Assembly (NCBI RefSeq): GCF_001721645.1
Contig: NZ_CP017141.1
Span: forward strand, 3,968,001 to 4,032,000
Direction: 5' to 3'
DNA length: 64,000 nt
From: Pedobacter steynii
GTDB lineage: Bacteria; Bacteroidota; Bacteroidia; Sphingobacteriales; Sphingobacteriaceae
Under the pieces are notes generated by a model. It ran no database searches. It saw only the letters and a program-made list of their open reading frames with translations, and was not told the DNA's origin. Shown here piece after piece: positions 1-9,558 of this stretch. The position numbers were made by a program, and so were the translations under genes. Within the stretch, counting starts at the first letter, position 1; every line of letters begins with the position of its first letter.

Positions 1-51
1 TTTGTTAAGCTATTGCCGGATATGGGTTTGAAAGTAGCCGGGCTTTTTTAA
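1..51 (+). CDS. C-terminal end of a gene entering from the left edge (partial)
   Basis: Frame 1 is open from the window edge to a TAA at 49-51 and encodes 16 residues ending MGLKVAGLF. The other two forward frames close within 31 bases. It would end tail-to-tail with the MBL gene, overlapping it by 3-4 bases. Too little is visible to name a family, and the open frame could be chance. Confidence 0.3.
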   Translation, partial: FVKLLPDMGLKVAGLF

Positions 52-887
52 ATACTATCCAGATTAAATGTGCGGTCAAGTCTGATGCCCTTTTCGGTTT
101 GCTGAAGCGTACAGCATTCATTCACTGCATCATGTTCCAATACGAGAATATATTCTTTCTCTGCGGCCTCCTGAAGGAAAGCTTTTTTCTCTGTCAGAGT
201 TGTTAGCGGGAACATATCATAAGCCATTACATAAGGCAGCGGGATATGGCCTACAGAAGGAAGTAAATCTGCCATATATACCAGGGTTTTACCTTTATAT
301 TGAATTTGTGGAAGCATCATCGCATCAGTATGGCCATAGGCAAAACGAATGTTGATCCCTTCATGAAAGGAAACGCCCTCTATATCCTCAACGAAACGCA
401 ATTGTCCACTTTCCTGGATCGGAAGAATGTTCTCTTTTAGAAAGGAAGCCTTCTCTCTGTCATTCGGATTTACTGCCCAGTCCCAGTGTTTGGCATTACT
501 CCAGTAAAATGCATTTTTAAAAGCAGGACGAAGTTTGTCTCCCTGGCGGATGATAGAACCTCCGCAATGGTCAAAGTGCAGGTGCGTTAAAAAGACATCG
601 GTAATGTCGTCTCTTGAAAAGCCTTTGGCAGCTAAAGAGCGGTCCAGGGTATCCTCCCCATGCAGGTAATAGTGTCCCATAAACTTTTCGTCCTGCTTAT
701 CACCGATGCCATTATCGATCAGGATCAGGCGATCACCATCTTCGACGAGCAGGCAGCGCATGGCCCAGGTACACATGTTATTCGCGTCAGCGGGGGTGGT
801 TTTCTGCCAGATAGATTTAGGGACTACGCCAAACATGGCTCCTCCGTCTAATTTAAATAATCCGGTATCAATGGTATGTAAGTTCAT
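48..887 (-). CDS. MBL-fold metallo-hydrolase (lactonase/AttM-like)
   Basis: A 279-residue protein of the metallo-beta-lactamase superfamily. The metal motif THLHFDHCGG (HxHxDH) is intact near residue 104, followed by a histidine in YGHTDAMML and a late EHDA. The length and the single MBL domain resemble the N-acyl-homoserine-lactonase-like and glyoxalase-II-like groups, which hydrolyse esters or lactones with a two-metal centre. No signal peptide is visible, so it is probably cytoplasmic. It is a single gene read leftwards, with the lpdA terminator behind its start. The substrate cannot be told from sequence; quorum-quenching lactonase activity is possible but not shown. Confidence 0.8.
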   Translation of the reverse strand: MNLHTIDTGLFKLDGGAMFGVVPKSIWQKTTPADANNMCTWAMRCLLVEDGDRLILIDNGIGDKQDEKFMGHYYLHGEDTLDRSLAAKGFSRDDITDVFLTHLHFDHCGGSIIRQGDKLRPAFKNAFYWSNAKHWDWAVNPNDREKASFLKENILPIQESGQLRFVEDIEGVSFHEGINIRFAYGHTDAMMLPQIQYKGKTLVYMADLLPSVGHIPLPYVMAYDMFPLTTLTEKKAFLQEAAEKEYILVLEHDAVNECCTLQQTEKGIRLDRTFNLDSI

Positions 888-922
888 ATTGAAATTCGGT
901 TAGGGAAAAGTAAATGTAAAAA

Positions 923-950
923 AAAACCTGTTGAAAGCTCAACAGGTTTT
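923..950 (-). terminator. Intrinsic terminator of lpdA
   Basis: A 12-bp perfect stem (923-934 with 939-950) around a 4-nt loop. Read on the minus strand it is followed by a run of T, just past the lpdA stop, so it ends lpdA transcription before the MBL gene. Confidence 0.85.
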
Positions 951-968
951 TAGGACAGTGTTTCTTTT

Positions 969-2357
969 TTATAAGTGAATTACTTCACCATAAGCGTCAG
1001 CAGTTGCTTCCATAATCGCTTCACTCATAGTAGGGTGAGGGTGTACAGATTTTAGCATCTCATGACCAGTAGTTTCCAGTTTACGGGCTACCACAATCTC
1101 TGCAATCATTTCTGTAACATTTGCGCCGATCATGTGGGCACCTAGCAGTTCGCCATATTTGGCGTCATAGATCATTTTTATAAAACCATCTTTTGCACCT
1201 GCTGCACTCGCTTTACCTGAAGCAGAGAATGGGAATTTACCAATCTTCAACTCATATCCGGCTGCCTTGGCTGCTTTTTCAGTATAACCTACAGAGGCAA
1301 TCTCCGGGCTGCAATAAGTACATCCTGGAATATTGTTATAATCTAAAGGTTCTGGTTTATGGCCTGCGATTTTTTCCACACAGATGATTCCTTCCGCAGA
1401 AGCCACGTGAGCTAAAGCCTGACCAGGAACGATGTCACCGATTGCATAATAACCTTTTATATTGGTATTGTAGAATTCATCTACTACCACTTTACCTTTT
1501 TCGGTTTTGATGCCTACTTCTTCTAAACCTATATTTTCAATGTTGGCAACCACACCAGCTGCAGAAAGAACGATGTCACATTCTAAGGTCTGCATACCTG
1601 AAGCTGTTTTAACCTGAACTTTGCAACCTGCACCGCTGGTGTCAACAGATTCAACGCTGGAAGAAGTCATCACTTCAATACCTGCTTTTTTGAAGCTGCG
1701 CAACAATTGTTTTGAAATATCTTCATCCTCTACCGGAACGATGTTTTCCATGAATTCAACTACGGTCACTTTAGTTCCTAAAGTGGCATAGAAGTAAGCA
1801 AATTCCACACCGATAGCGCCGGAACCTACTACAACCATAGATTTTGGTTGTTCCGGTAATACCATTGCCTGTCTGTAGCCAATGATTTTCTTACCGTCTT
1901 GTTTTAAATTAGGCAATTCTCTTGATCTGCCTCCTGTAGCCAATATAATACTGGTTGCAGTATAGTCTTTTTGTGTTCCGTCAGCAGCTTTCACTTCCAC
2001 CTTGTTTCCAGGTTTCGCTTTTCCGGTACCCATGATCACGTCAATTTTGTTCTTCTTCATTAAGAATTGAACACCCTTGCTCATGCCGTCAGCAACACCG
2101 CGGCTGCGTTTAATTACAGCAGCAAAATCAGCCTCAGCTTCAGCGGTTTTGATTCCGTACTCAGCAGCATGGTTGATGTATTCAAAAACCTGTGCACTTT
2201 TTAACAAGGCTTTGGTAGGGATACAACCCCAGTTAAGGCAGATTCCGCCTAAAGATTCGCGTTCTACTACTGCAGTTTTCAAACCTAACTGAGAAGCTCT
2301 TATCGCAGCTACATATCCACCAGGACCGCTGCCTATTACAATTACATCGTAGTTCAT
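969..2357 (-). CDS. lpdA: Dihydrolipoyl dehydrogenase (E3)
   Basis: A 462-residue flavoprotein that reoxidises dihydrolipoyl groups of 2-oxoacid dehydrogenase complexes (and glycine cleavage), passing electrons through FAD to NAD+. The FAD dinucleotide motif GSGPGG is at residues 9-14. The redox disulfide is in GGICLNWGCIPTK (Cys40 and Cys45). A second Rossmann motif, VVGSGAIGVEF, binds NAD. The C-terminal dimer domain ends with HPHPTMSEA (His439/His441), which holds the catalytic base. Length is normal for the family. It stands alone, without E1 or E2 genes beside it, as is common in Bacteroidota. Cytoplasmic. Confidence 0.97.
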   Translation of the reverse strand: MNYDVIVIGSGPGGYVAAIRASQLGLKTAVVERESLGGICLNWGCIPTKALLKSAQVFEYINHAAEYGIKTAEAEADFAAVIKRSRGVADGMSKGVQFLMKKNKIDVIMGTGKAKPGNKVEVKAADGTQKDYTATSIILATGGRSRELPNLKQDGKKIIGYRQAMVLPEQPKSMVVVGSGAIGVEFAYFYATLGTKVTVVEFMENIVPVEDEDISKQLLRSFKKAGIEVMTSSSVESVDTSGAGCKVQVKTASGMQTLECDIVLSAAGVVANIENIGLEEVGIKTEKGKVVVDEFYNTNIKGYYAIGDIVPGQALAHVASAEGIICVEKIAGHKPEPLDYNNIPGCTYCSPEIASVGYTEKAAKAAGYELKIGKFPFSASGKASAAGAKDGFIKMIYDAKYGELLGAHMIGANVTEMIAEIVVARKLETTGHEMLKSVHPHPTMSEAIMEATADAYGEVIHL

Positions 2358-2625
2358 ATCTTATTAAAGGAATTTTAACTTAAGTAATTGCCAAAATTAA
2401 AAAAATTGTTCATTAATACTGCTTCTTAGATTTTAGTAACATGCTTTTACTCCATATAATTTGAATATGTTACATTTTTATGAAGGAGATCTGTTTTTAA
2501 CAGAAAAACAATTTGCTGGTAAACTGAAAGTTACAGATGTTAAATAACATGTTAAATGTTGAAAAATATTGTGATATTTAATAATAATTTAACATTGAAA
2601 CCAATGTGCTGGATAAATTAATATT

Positions 2626-2633
2626 TACCTTTG
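2626..2633 (+). promoter_or_regulatory. -7 promoter element of the TonB-receptor gene
   Basis: TACCTTTG matches the Bacteroidota -7 consensus TAnnTTTG, 55 bases before the receptor start. No TTG lies at the usual 17-23 base spacing; the nearest is 28 bases upstream. The rest of the 331-base gap (2358-2688) is AT-rich, repeats the word gatattta twice, and shows no gene. Confidence 0.55.
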
Positions 2634-2688
2634 TCGCGATATTTAATATTGTGATATCATAAAAAAACGAAAAGTAATTAAAAAAAGT

Positions 2689-5600
2689 ATGAAGAAATCA
2701 TTACTAATTAAATTCGTGGTCATGATCTTAGCCTTTGCGGGAACGTTCTCTGCAGCAGTGGCTCAGGTTACAACCACAAACATGACTGGTACTGTAAAAG
2801 ACTCAAAAGGGCCTTTGCCTGGAGCGAGTGTAAAAGCAGTACATACACCTACAGGAACCTCTTACGGGGTAACATCAAATGCTGATGGAAGGTTTACCCT
2901 TTCAAACTTAAGAGTTGGCGGACCTTATAAGGTAGTGCTTAGCTTTGTTGGTTATGAGCCGCAGACATTCGATAACGTTTTTGTTAAGTTAGGAGAGCCT
3001 TACGTGTTAAACGCTACCTTAAGTGACAACAGTGCAACATTAGCTGAAGTAAACATTGTATCCAGCAATCCAAATTCTATTCTAAATTCAAACAGAAGCG
3101 GAGCTACTACAACGGTTACCAGACAACAAATCCAGAATTTACCAAGTATTTCACGTAGTGTGAATGACATCACCAGATTGACTCCTCAATCTAATGGTAC
3201 TTCAATTGGTGGTGGTAACTACCGTCAAAGTAACTTTACTGTGGATGGATCGAACTTCAACAACCAGTTTGGTATCGGAGCGAACGTTCCTGCTGGTGGT
3301 GCTCCGATTTCATTGGACGCTCTTGAGCAAATCTCTGTAAACGTAACTCCTTATGATGTAAGACAATCAGGATTTACAGGTGGTTCCGTGAATGCGGTAA
3401 CCCGTTCAGGTACAAATGATTTCTCAGCCACAGCTTTTTACATGATGAGGAATCAGGATCAACAGGGAACTAAAGTTGGTGATTATAGAATTACAACAAT
3501 TCAACCTTATGCTCAGAAGCAATATGGTGCAAGTTTAGGAGGTCCAATAATTAAAGATAAGTTGTTCTTCTTTTTAAATGCGGAGTTTAACAAGGAAGTG
3601 TCACCTGGTCAGTCCAGAACAGCTGCTACTCCTTCGAAACCTTTTGGACCAGATGATAACGTTGCCCGTCCTACTGCGGATTTTATGAATGAAGTGAGCA
3701 ATTACTTAAAATCAAAATATAATTATGATCCGGGAGTATATCAGGGTTACAGCAATAATAGTAACAATGATAAATTATTAGCTCGTTTGGATTGGAATAT
3801 TTCCAAAGATCATAGTTTGAACCTACGTTATAACCAGGTTGAAAGTAAAAGTCCGGTTGGGGTAAGTACTTCTAGAAGCCCATTCACTGGGTATGCTACA
3901 GGGGCAGGTCGTACAGATAAAAATGCCTTATGGTTCTCTAACTCAAATTATTATCAGGATGCTAATCTTTACTCTTTCGCTGGTGAGTTAAACTCATCAT
4001 TTGGAAGTAAGTTTTCAAACGTTTTACGTGGAAGCTGGACACATCAGAATGACCCACGTAGTTCAGATAGTGATATCTTCCCTTTAGTAGATATTTTGGA
4101 TGGTAATGGTGTTCCATTGACTACGTTTGGTTATGAGCCATTTACTTATGGTAACTTACGTGATGTGAAGACCTATTCATTTACGGATAACTTTTCTATG
4201 GCTTTAGGAAAGCATAATATTACTCTAGGTGTTCAGGCTGATTTCAGTAAAACTCAAAATGGTTTCCAACGTTTTGGAACCAGCTATTATACTTTTAATA
4301 CCTGGGCTGATTTTGTCAACGGTGCTAAACCGAGAGATTATGCGATTACCTATTCACTATCTCCAGGTTTTGAACAAGCATATCCGACGTTTAAATTCAA
4401 TCAATATTCGGCCTATTTACAAGATGAGTTTAGTGTAACCGATAGATTAAAAGTTACTGCAGGTGTTAGGGTAGAGAAATTTAGCTTCCCTGGTGTTGAA
4501 GAAATTAAGTCCAATCCTTTGGTTACTCCACTTACTTTTGCGAACGGTGAAAAAATGGATACTGGTGTATTACCAGGATCAAACATCATCTGGTCTCCAA
4601 GATTTGGATTTAACTGGGATGCTTTAGGTGACCGTTCATTACAAATCCGTGGTGGTTCTGGTATCTTCAGAGGAACCGTTCCTTATGTATGGATCGTTTC
4701 ACAATCTGGTGACTCCGGTATGTTACAGTTTACTCAGACTTATGCTGGTCAGGCAAATACTCCTGGTCCGTTTAACCCTAATCCAAATGCCTATTTACCA
4801 GCAACACCTCCAGTGGGCGGAACTTCTATTCCTAACCCGGTTAGTGCTATCTCTCCTAATTTTAAATCGCCTAAAACATGGAAAAGTAATTTAGCATTTG
4901 ATTTTAGACTTCCTGGTGGTATTGTTGCTACTTTAGAAGGTATCTATGCAAAAGACCTGAATACTGCAATTGCAAGAAATATCAACCTGGTAAATCCAAC
5001 TGCATTAAATATCACCGGGTACCCTGATAACAGAATGGTTTACCCAAGTGCAAATCAGGATAAATTCGTAAATCCATTAGTTGGTGGAAAACCTGTTGCC
5101 AACGGTACAGCTGGAGGTCAGGCTTTAAATGCTACAGTGTTAGACAATGCAAAAGGTGGTTATAACTGGTCTGCTACTGCTCAGTTAACGAAGCAGTTCA
5201 GTAATGGTATATCAGCTATGGTTGCTTATACACATAGTGATGGCCGTAACTTTGGTAATGGCGCCGGAGATCAGCTGCAGAACTTATGGTCTATTCCTCA
5301 AACTGTAGGAAACTCAAATATTCCTTCATTAAGTTATAGCAGCAACTTGTTACCTGATAGAATTGTGGGATCTCTTTCTTACAGAAAAGAATACATGAAA
5401 AACCTGGCAACATCAATCAGTGTATTTTATGTTGGTTCTATTCAGGATAGATTCACCTACGCTTATAGCTCAGACTTTAACCGTGATGGACAGACTAACG
5501 ATTTGATCTACGTTCCAAAAGACCCTTCAGAAATTAAATTTGTTTCTAAAACGATTACTGTGGACGGTGTATCTAAAACATTTACGGCACAAGAACAAAG

Positions 5601-6003
5601 CGATGCATTCTTCGCTTATGTCGCTCAGGATGATTACCTGAAGTCACGTCAAGGACAGTATTCAGAGCGTAATGGTGCTAAAATGCCGTGGTTACACCGT
5701 TTTGATGTGAAATTGGTTCAAGAGGTATTCAGAAATGTTGCTGGTAAGAAAAATTCATTCCAGTTTACTGCTGATATCCTTAACTTTGGTAACCTGTTGA
5801 ATAAAAAATGGGGAACTATGAAAAGAGTTAACGCTGCAAGTATTTTACAGCCTACCAATACTTCCGCAATGGGAGGTAGTACTGTGCCTACTTTCAGATT
5901 GGCTGACTTTAACAATGATTTAGTAAGGAAATCTTTTAGTGATAACCAAACTTTCCTTTCTACTTATTATATGCAATTTGGTGTTCGTTATAATTTTAAC
6001 TAA
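2689..6003 (+). CDS. TonB-dependent receptor, Oar-like
   Basis: An 1104-residue outer-membrane protein. The signal peptide is residues 1-26 (cut after AAVA). Next comes a carboxypeptidase-regulatory-like beta domain (about 30-115, TGTVKDSKGPLPGASV and SFVGYEP), a plug domain (about 120-240) with FTVDGSNFNNQFG, and a long beta-barrel ending in an aromatic, FGVRYNFN. Such receptors import a bound ligand with energy from TonB. Its length, SGTNDFSATAFYMMRN and LFFFLNAEF resemble the Oar group rather than SusC. No SusD-like lipoprotein follows, so it is not a classical polysaccharide utilisation pair. It is monocistronic, with its own promoter element and a strong terminator. Ligand unknown. Confidence 0.9.
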   Translation: MKKSLLIKFVVMILAFAGTFSAAVAQVTTTNMTGTVKDSKGPLPGASVKAVHTPTGTSYGVTSNADGRFTLSNLRVGGPYKVVLSFVGYEPQTFDNVFVKLGEPYVLNATLSDNSATLAEVNIVSSNPNSILNSNRSGATTTVTRQQIQNLPSISRSVNDITRLTPQSNGTSIGGGNYRQSNFTVDGSNFNNQFGIGANVPAGGAPISLDALEQISVNVTPYDVRQSGFTGGSVNAVTRSGTNDFSATAFYMMRNQDQQGTKVGDYRITTIQPYAQKQYGASLGGPIIKDKLFFFLNAEFNKEVSPGQSRTAATPSKPFGPDDNVARPTADFMNEVSNYLKSKYNYDPGVYQGYSNNSNNDKLLARLDWNISKDHSLNLRYNQVESKSPVGVSTSRSPFTGYATGAGRTDKNALWFSNSNYYQDANLYSFAGELNSSFGSKFSNVLRGSWTHQNDPRSSDSDIFPLVDILDGNGVPLTTFGYEPFTYGNLRDVKTYSFTDNFSMALGKHNITLGVQADFSKTQNGFQRFGTSYYTFNTWADFVNGAKPRDYAITYSLSPGFEQAYPTFKFNQYSAYLQDEFSVTDRLKVTAGVRVEKFSFPGVEEIKSNPLVTPLTFANGEKMDTGVLPGSNIIWSPRFGFNWDALGDRSLQIRGGSGIFRGTVPYVWIVSQSGDSGMLQFTQTYAGQANTPGPFNPNPNAYLPATPPVGGTSIPNPVSAISPNFKSPKTWKSNLAFDFRLPGGIVATLEGIYAKDLNTAIARNINLVNPTALNITGYPDNRMVYPSANQDKFVNPLVGGKPVANGTAGGQALNATVLDNAKGGYNWSATAQLTKQFSNGISAMVAYTHSDGRNFGNGAGDQLQNLWSIPQTVGNSNIPSLSYSSNLLPDRIVGSLSYRKEYMKNLATSISVFYVGSIQDRFTYAYSSDFNRDGQTNDLIYVPKDPSEIKFVSKTITVDGVSKTFTAQEQSDAFFAYVAQDDYLKSRQGQYSERNGAKMPWLHRFDVKLVQEVFRNVAGKKNSFQFTADILNFGNLLNKKWGTMKRVNAASILQPTNTSAMGGSTVPTFRLADFNNDLVRKSFSDNQTFLSTYYMQFGVRYNFN

Positions 6004-6025
6004 TACCACCATATAAATTTTAAAT

Positions 6026-6058
6026 AAAAAGGGTTGCTGATCATCAGCAACCCTTTTT
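6026..6058. terminator. Bidirectional terminator between convergent genes
   Basis: A 15-bp perfect stem (6026-6040 with 6044-6058) around a 3-nt loop, with A-tract and T-tract ends. It serves the receptor gene on the plus strand and the DUF6067 gene on the minus strand. Confidence 0.93.
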
Positions 6059-6079
6059 ATTTAAACAACAGCTAAAGAC

Positions 6080-9067
6080 TTACTGCTCTTTAATCACTAG
6101 CATCCAGCCTTTCCCTTTCGGTACCAGTATCTCTTCCTGATCTTTAAAACTTGCTGCCGGCTGGAAGTTCTTCACTTCCGCTGCGGTAATCGTAGCCTTT
6201 GCCGGATCAATGCCTAAAGCTTTCCAGTCGATATTTAACTTCACTTTTACATCTTCCTCTGCCCAGCTTGCCAGGGCAACCAGCACATTTTTGTCTTTTC
6301 TGTAAATGGTTACAGGAATACTGGCCTGGTTGCTCTTCACCGGATTATTTTCTACCCAGTAGCCGATCATTTTACTACCCTGCATCCCAAAATTGTCCCA
6401 TGCTTTCCATATTGGACGAGGGTCAGCACCATCGCTCCATGGCATTCTGTTGGTCATTCCATATACCATTCCCCTCCAGGCATTTCCACCATCCTGCAGC
6501 ATTTCTCCCATCAGTCCGAAAGGAATCCCTGAAACTTCTGTAAGGAAAAAATCGGGGCTGTTTTTATCGTAGTAAAAGTACTCTCCAAACCACAGGCGGT
6601 TCAGGTAAGGGAAATGCTCCATATAAAGGTTCGCACTGTTGTTAAAACCATCACTCTTATTGTACTGATTGGCGGAGTGAAGGTCAATAATCCCGGGATG
6701 TCCATCTTTAGTTAGTACCCTTTTGATGCGTTTCATCGTGGTGCGGTCAAAGGCCACATCATCCAGGTAGATGCCGTCTATGCCGATATTTTTTACCAGC
6801 CAGTTCATCCCCTCTACATAATAGTTATGCCACCTGCTCATCCCGCTGTTCACTACAGCTGCATCTTTTATTTCAGGTACATACCAGGCTGCGATATAGT
6901 CTTCACCCAAGTGTTCCTGTAACCAGGAATAACCTCTGCCTTGTCCGGGAGAATAGATCTCATGCCCCAGGCTGCGCAAAGGAAAAGTTTCATAAGCACT
7001 GTTGGACAACTCACGGACGGTATTGTAGATCTTTACTTTGAGGCCTTTCAAATGGGCCTCATTGATATAAGACTTCATCTCCTTGTGCGCAATAAAAGGA
7101 TAATTGATAAAAGGATTGATCGGAGTAGCATGGTGGATGTTAATCAGGTTTGCTCCGGTTGCCTTAATCGTATCCAGGTTGTCATATTTATGATAGAACC
7201 TGTTGCTCCATTGAAAATCCGTGTTGATCGGATGAAAAGGTGTAATGAGCAAGGTGAAATTATAATATAATGTATCTCCCTTTTTCATGCTACGTGCACC
7301 ACTATAATTATCAGATAAGATCGAATTTCCTTTTTTAAACACCTGAATTCCACCCTTACCCTCATTTCCCCAGGAGGATGGAAGGATTAATGGTTTCTGA
7401 AGGTAAAAATTTGTGTTAAGCGGACGTACATAATGATTGTCCCGTAAAGAATATTGTAATCCGGCATTTACATCCCCAATCCAGGCACCATCCTGGTTTT
7501 TATTGGCTACATCCCATTTCCATTTTAAAGTGTCAGGCCTGTTTCCTCCCTTTAATCCCAGACCCATCATGTATTTCGATGCAGCGGGTGTAAATGGAAT
7601 GTGCAGACGGACATCTTCCAGATTGATATCCTTGGTGGCAATCAATTGAACCGTATAAGAAAGGAAACCATCAAATTCAATCGAACCATTTACCTGCATG
7701 GTTAAGCTGTCGGAAGTATTGGTCGTATTCCATTGAACGGTTCCGGCCTGCTTTTCTGTAAAAGTAACCGGGCTGTTTTTCCAGTTGATGTCTTTATGAT
7801 TTTCCCTGGTCACATGAAAGTGAATCGGCTCGATCAGAATATCCTTAGCGGTAGTAGATAATTCTGTCATTTCCGGACTAAAGAACGTCTGGATCTGCGC
7901 AGGCAAACCATCCTTGTTTAAAGTAACCTGTCTTCCCAGTAAGCTAATGGTCTGATCTTTTACCACCAAAGGAATATAAGGTGCGATGACCTCATTCTTT
8001 TGCGCCAGTGTAGAGTTTAGCCAGGTCAGTCTTGTTTGTTTCCAGGGTTCATTTATGCCACCGTCCAGGGCCAGCTGATTGCCCACTTGTATGCTGATTT
8101 GAACCGGTGTAGCTGAAGTGCCATTGGCAGAAACAGTGGCCGTTCCAGTATAGGTTCCTGCACTGAGCTCCTTTGGAAGGTTGGCCAGAATCCAGAGTGC
8201 CTGGATTTTGCCTTTGCCTACATTTACTGTTTTTTGTAAGGCCTGGGTATTCCAGTTCGTTCCATCTGTATTCAGGCAGGAGAGGAGACTTGCGGGAATG
8301 CGGGCCCCTGTTTTACTTTTGAGGTCTGTAAACCGGACTTTAACATCATTGAGGTCTTGCTTTACCGGATAGATTCCCAGTTGAAAAGCAAAGTTTTCTC
8401 CTTTTGCTGCAGTTGCGGAGAAGGAGTTCATAAGACCCTTCAGTATCCATCGCTGCGGAAGATCAGTCGTCATTTTTATCGGATGCAAACGATCTTCAGG
8501 AAATACAAAATAAGATTTCTGAGGATGTTGCCTGATCAGGTCTTTTGTTTCTTTAGCAGTAGCAATAACTTCCATCGGGTAATAGCTGTTCATGGCATTC
8601 ACCGATTGTATTTCCTGTACCTTAACCATTGCAGCATTATCCGTTGATGCCGGCCACTTTCCCTGCTCGGCTGTTGACCTCTTAAGGTAGGTCGCATTTG
8701 GATAGTTCGAGCGGCCATCCACTTTATAAGGCATATAATAAACATAGTATGTTCCAATGCCGGAGCCTGGCTCAAAATAGATGGTACCTTGTTCTCTGTT
8801 GATATGCTCGACTTTTACATGGGCCACTTTCTGATTAGTTTTGGCATCTACCACCCAAATCTCTTTCTGTTCCGGCTGCGGATCTCTTCTTCGCCATGGA
8901 ATAATGGCCTTTGCAACTTTTCCTGCACTGGTTACCTGAAGGACCACCCGGTGATTTCCCAGTGAGTCTGGATTCCAGGCATCATTTCCATTGGTGTATT
9001 TTAGCTCCTGTGCCGATGCGGTGCCGGCAAGAAAGATAAAAACAAATGGCATTAAGTATTTTTTCAT
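6080..9067 (-). CDS. Secreted DUF6067 / GH123-like glycoside hydrolase
   Basis: A 995-residue exported protein with a signal peptide (1-19, cut after TASA). An N-terminal beta-rich region carries IPWRRRDPQPEQ and YYVYYMPYK. A middle beta-sandwich follows. A C-terminal TIM-barrel-like region has GIDGIYLDDVAFDR (acidic pair typical of clan-D-like hydrolases), HYVEG-like and EYFYYDKNSPDFFL stretches. This organisation recalls DUF6067 proteins, which are distantly related to GH123 beta-N-acetylgalactosaminidases. The substrate is inferred from that relation and from a LacI-type box (9136-9147) shared with a GH20 gene in this window. The family call rests on recognition by eye. Single gene, leftward. 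Confidence 0.7.
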   Translation of the reverse strand: MKKYLMPFVFIFLAGTASAQELKYTNGNDAWNPDSLGNHRVVLQVTSAGKVAKAIIPWRRRDPQPEQKEIWVVDAKTNQKVAHVKVEHINREQGTIYFEPGSGIGTYYVYYMPYKVDGRSNYPNATYLKRSTAEQGKWPASTDNAAMVKVQEIQSVNAMNSYYPMEVIATAKETKDLIRQHPQKSYFVFPEDRLHPIKMTTDLPQRWILKGLMNSFSATAAKGENFAFQLGIYPVKQDLNDVKVRFTDLKSKTGARIPASLLSCLNTDGTNWNTQALQKTVNVGKGKIQALWILANLPKELSAGTYTGTATVSANGTSATPVQISIQVGNQLALDGGINEPWKQTRLTWLNSTLAQKNEVIAPYIPLVVKDQTISLLGRQVTLNKDGLPAQIQTFFSPEMTELSTTAKDILIEPIHFHVTRENHKDINWKNSPVTFTEKQAGTVQWNTTNTSDSLTMQVNGSIEFDGFLSYTVQLIATKDINLEDVRLHIPFTPAASKYMMGLGLKGGNRPDTLKWKWDVANKNQDGAWIGDVNAGLQYSLRDNHYVRPLNTNFYLQKPLILPSSWGNEGKGGIQVFKKGNSILSDNYSGARSMKKGDTLYYNFTLLITPFHPINTDFQWSNRFYHKYDNLDTIKATGANLINIHHATPINPFINYPFIAHKEMKSYINEAHLKGLKVKIYNTVRELSNSAYETFPLRSLGHEIYSPGQGRGYSWLQEHLGEDYIAAWYVPEIKDAAVVNSGMSRWHNYYVEGMNWLVKNIGIDGIYLDDVAFDRTTMKRIKRVLTKDGHPGIIDLHSANQYNKSDGFNNSANLYMEHFPYLNRLWFGEYFYYDKNSPDFFLTEVSGIPFGLMGEMLQDGGNAWRGMVYGMTNRMPWSDGADPRPIWKAWDNFGMQGSKMIGYWVENNPVKSNQASIPVTIYRKDKNVLVALASWAEEDVKVKLNIDWKALGIDPAKATITAAEVKNFQPAASFKDQEEILVPKGKGWMLVIKEQ

Positions 9068-9492
9068 ACGAACGGTTGTGTTGATTTGTATTTAAAATTA
9101 GGAGTTATTTGACCTGATCTGTAATATATATCAACGCAATCGTTTGATTAGGAGTGTTTTGGTCGGTTTGGCTATTCCCGACCCTTTAAAATCAGATATT
9201 GCTGGGCGGAATCACAAAGCGCACTGAAGGCTGCTTCCATCATAATGACGTCCTTAATCACCATTGCAACCCCAGCCATTCCAATTGCTGGATGGTATTT
9301 GTTAAGCAGCAGCAAGATGCCTGGAAAGAGCCTCGCCCTTCTTCAATGTACAAAATCGTATAACGTGAATATTGAACAGGCAGCGTTAATTCCCCGGCTT
9401 ATATCTGCCGGAGCGATAACAAACAATCTCCGGAAGAGGAAACGACTTTTTTTTCTGTTGATTTCAAGGATGGAATATTTTAACCGAAAGAG
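9068..9492. other. 425-base intergenic region without a supported gene
   Basis: It holds the promoter side of the DUF6067 gene, a LacI-type box at 9136-9147, and the left part of the regulator's upstream region. A 35-codon minus-strand reading frame (9172-9279) and an 83-codon plus-strand frame overlap each other here. Neither resembles a protein I recognise, so I do not call them. Confidence 0.6.
9136..9147. promoter_or_regulatory. LacI-type operator candidate upstream of the DUF6067 gene
   Basis: GCAATCGTTTGA shares the 11-mer GCAATCGTTTG exactly with a site before the GH20 gene (44528-44538) and differs by one base from the palindrome GCAAACGTTTGC at 48474. It lies about 70 bases upstream of the DUF6067 start. 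The shape is that of a LacI/PurR-family half-site pair meeting at a central CG. Confidence 0.55.
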
Positions 9493-9522
9493 ATGATTAA
9501 TCCCAAATTTAGAATTAATCAT
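9493..9522. promoter_or_regulatory. Inverted repeat before the Crp/Fnr gene
   Basis: A 9-bp perfect inverted repeat, ATGATTAAT (9493-9501) and ATTAATCAT (9514-9522), with a 12-base spacer. TACATTTA at 9523-9530 resembles the -7 element. Position suggests an operator for the regulator gene that starts at 9559. Confidence 0.4.
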
Positions 9523-9558
9523 ACATTTAAGGCCTTAAAGATTGAAAATATAAAAAGC

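Noticed and set aside
2689..6003. SusC-type receptor of a polysaccharide utilisation locus
   Set aside because: No SusD-like lipoprotein follows, and the sequence pattern fits the Oar group.
6199..6543. 114-codon plus-strand frame inside the DUF6067 gene
   Set aside because: Antisense shadow of a well-supported exported protein.
9245..9496. 83-codon plus-strand frame in the gap before the Crp/Fnr gene
   Set aside because: No recognisable family, no promoter element, composition unlike its neighbours, and it runs into the regulator's upstream inverted repeat.
9493..9558. 22-codon extension of the Crp/Fnr protein
   Set aside because: It covers a 9-bp inverted repeat and a -7-like element; MTEKSISDY at 9559 matches the usual family start.
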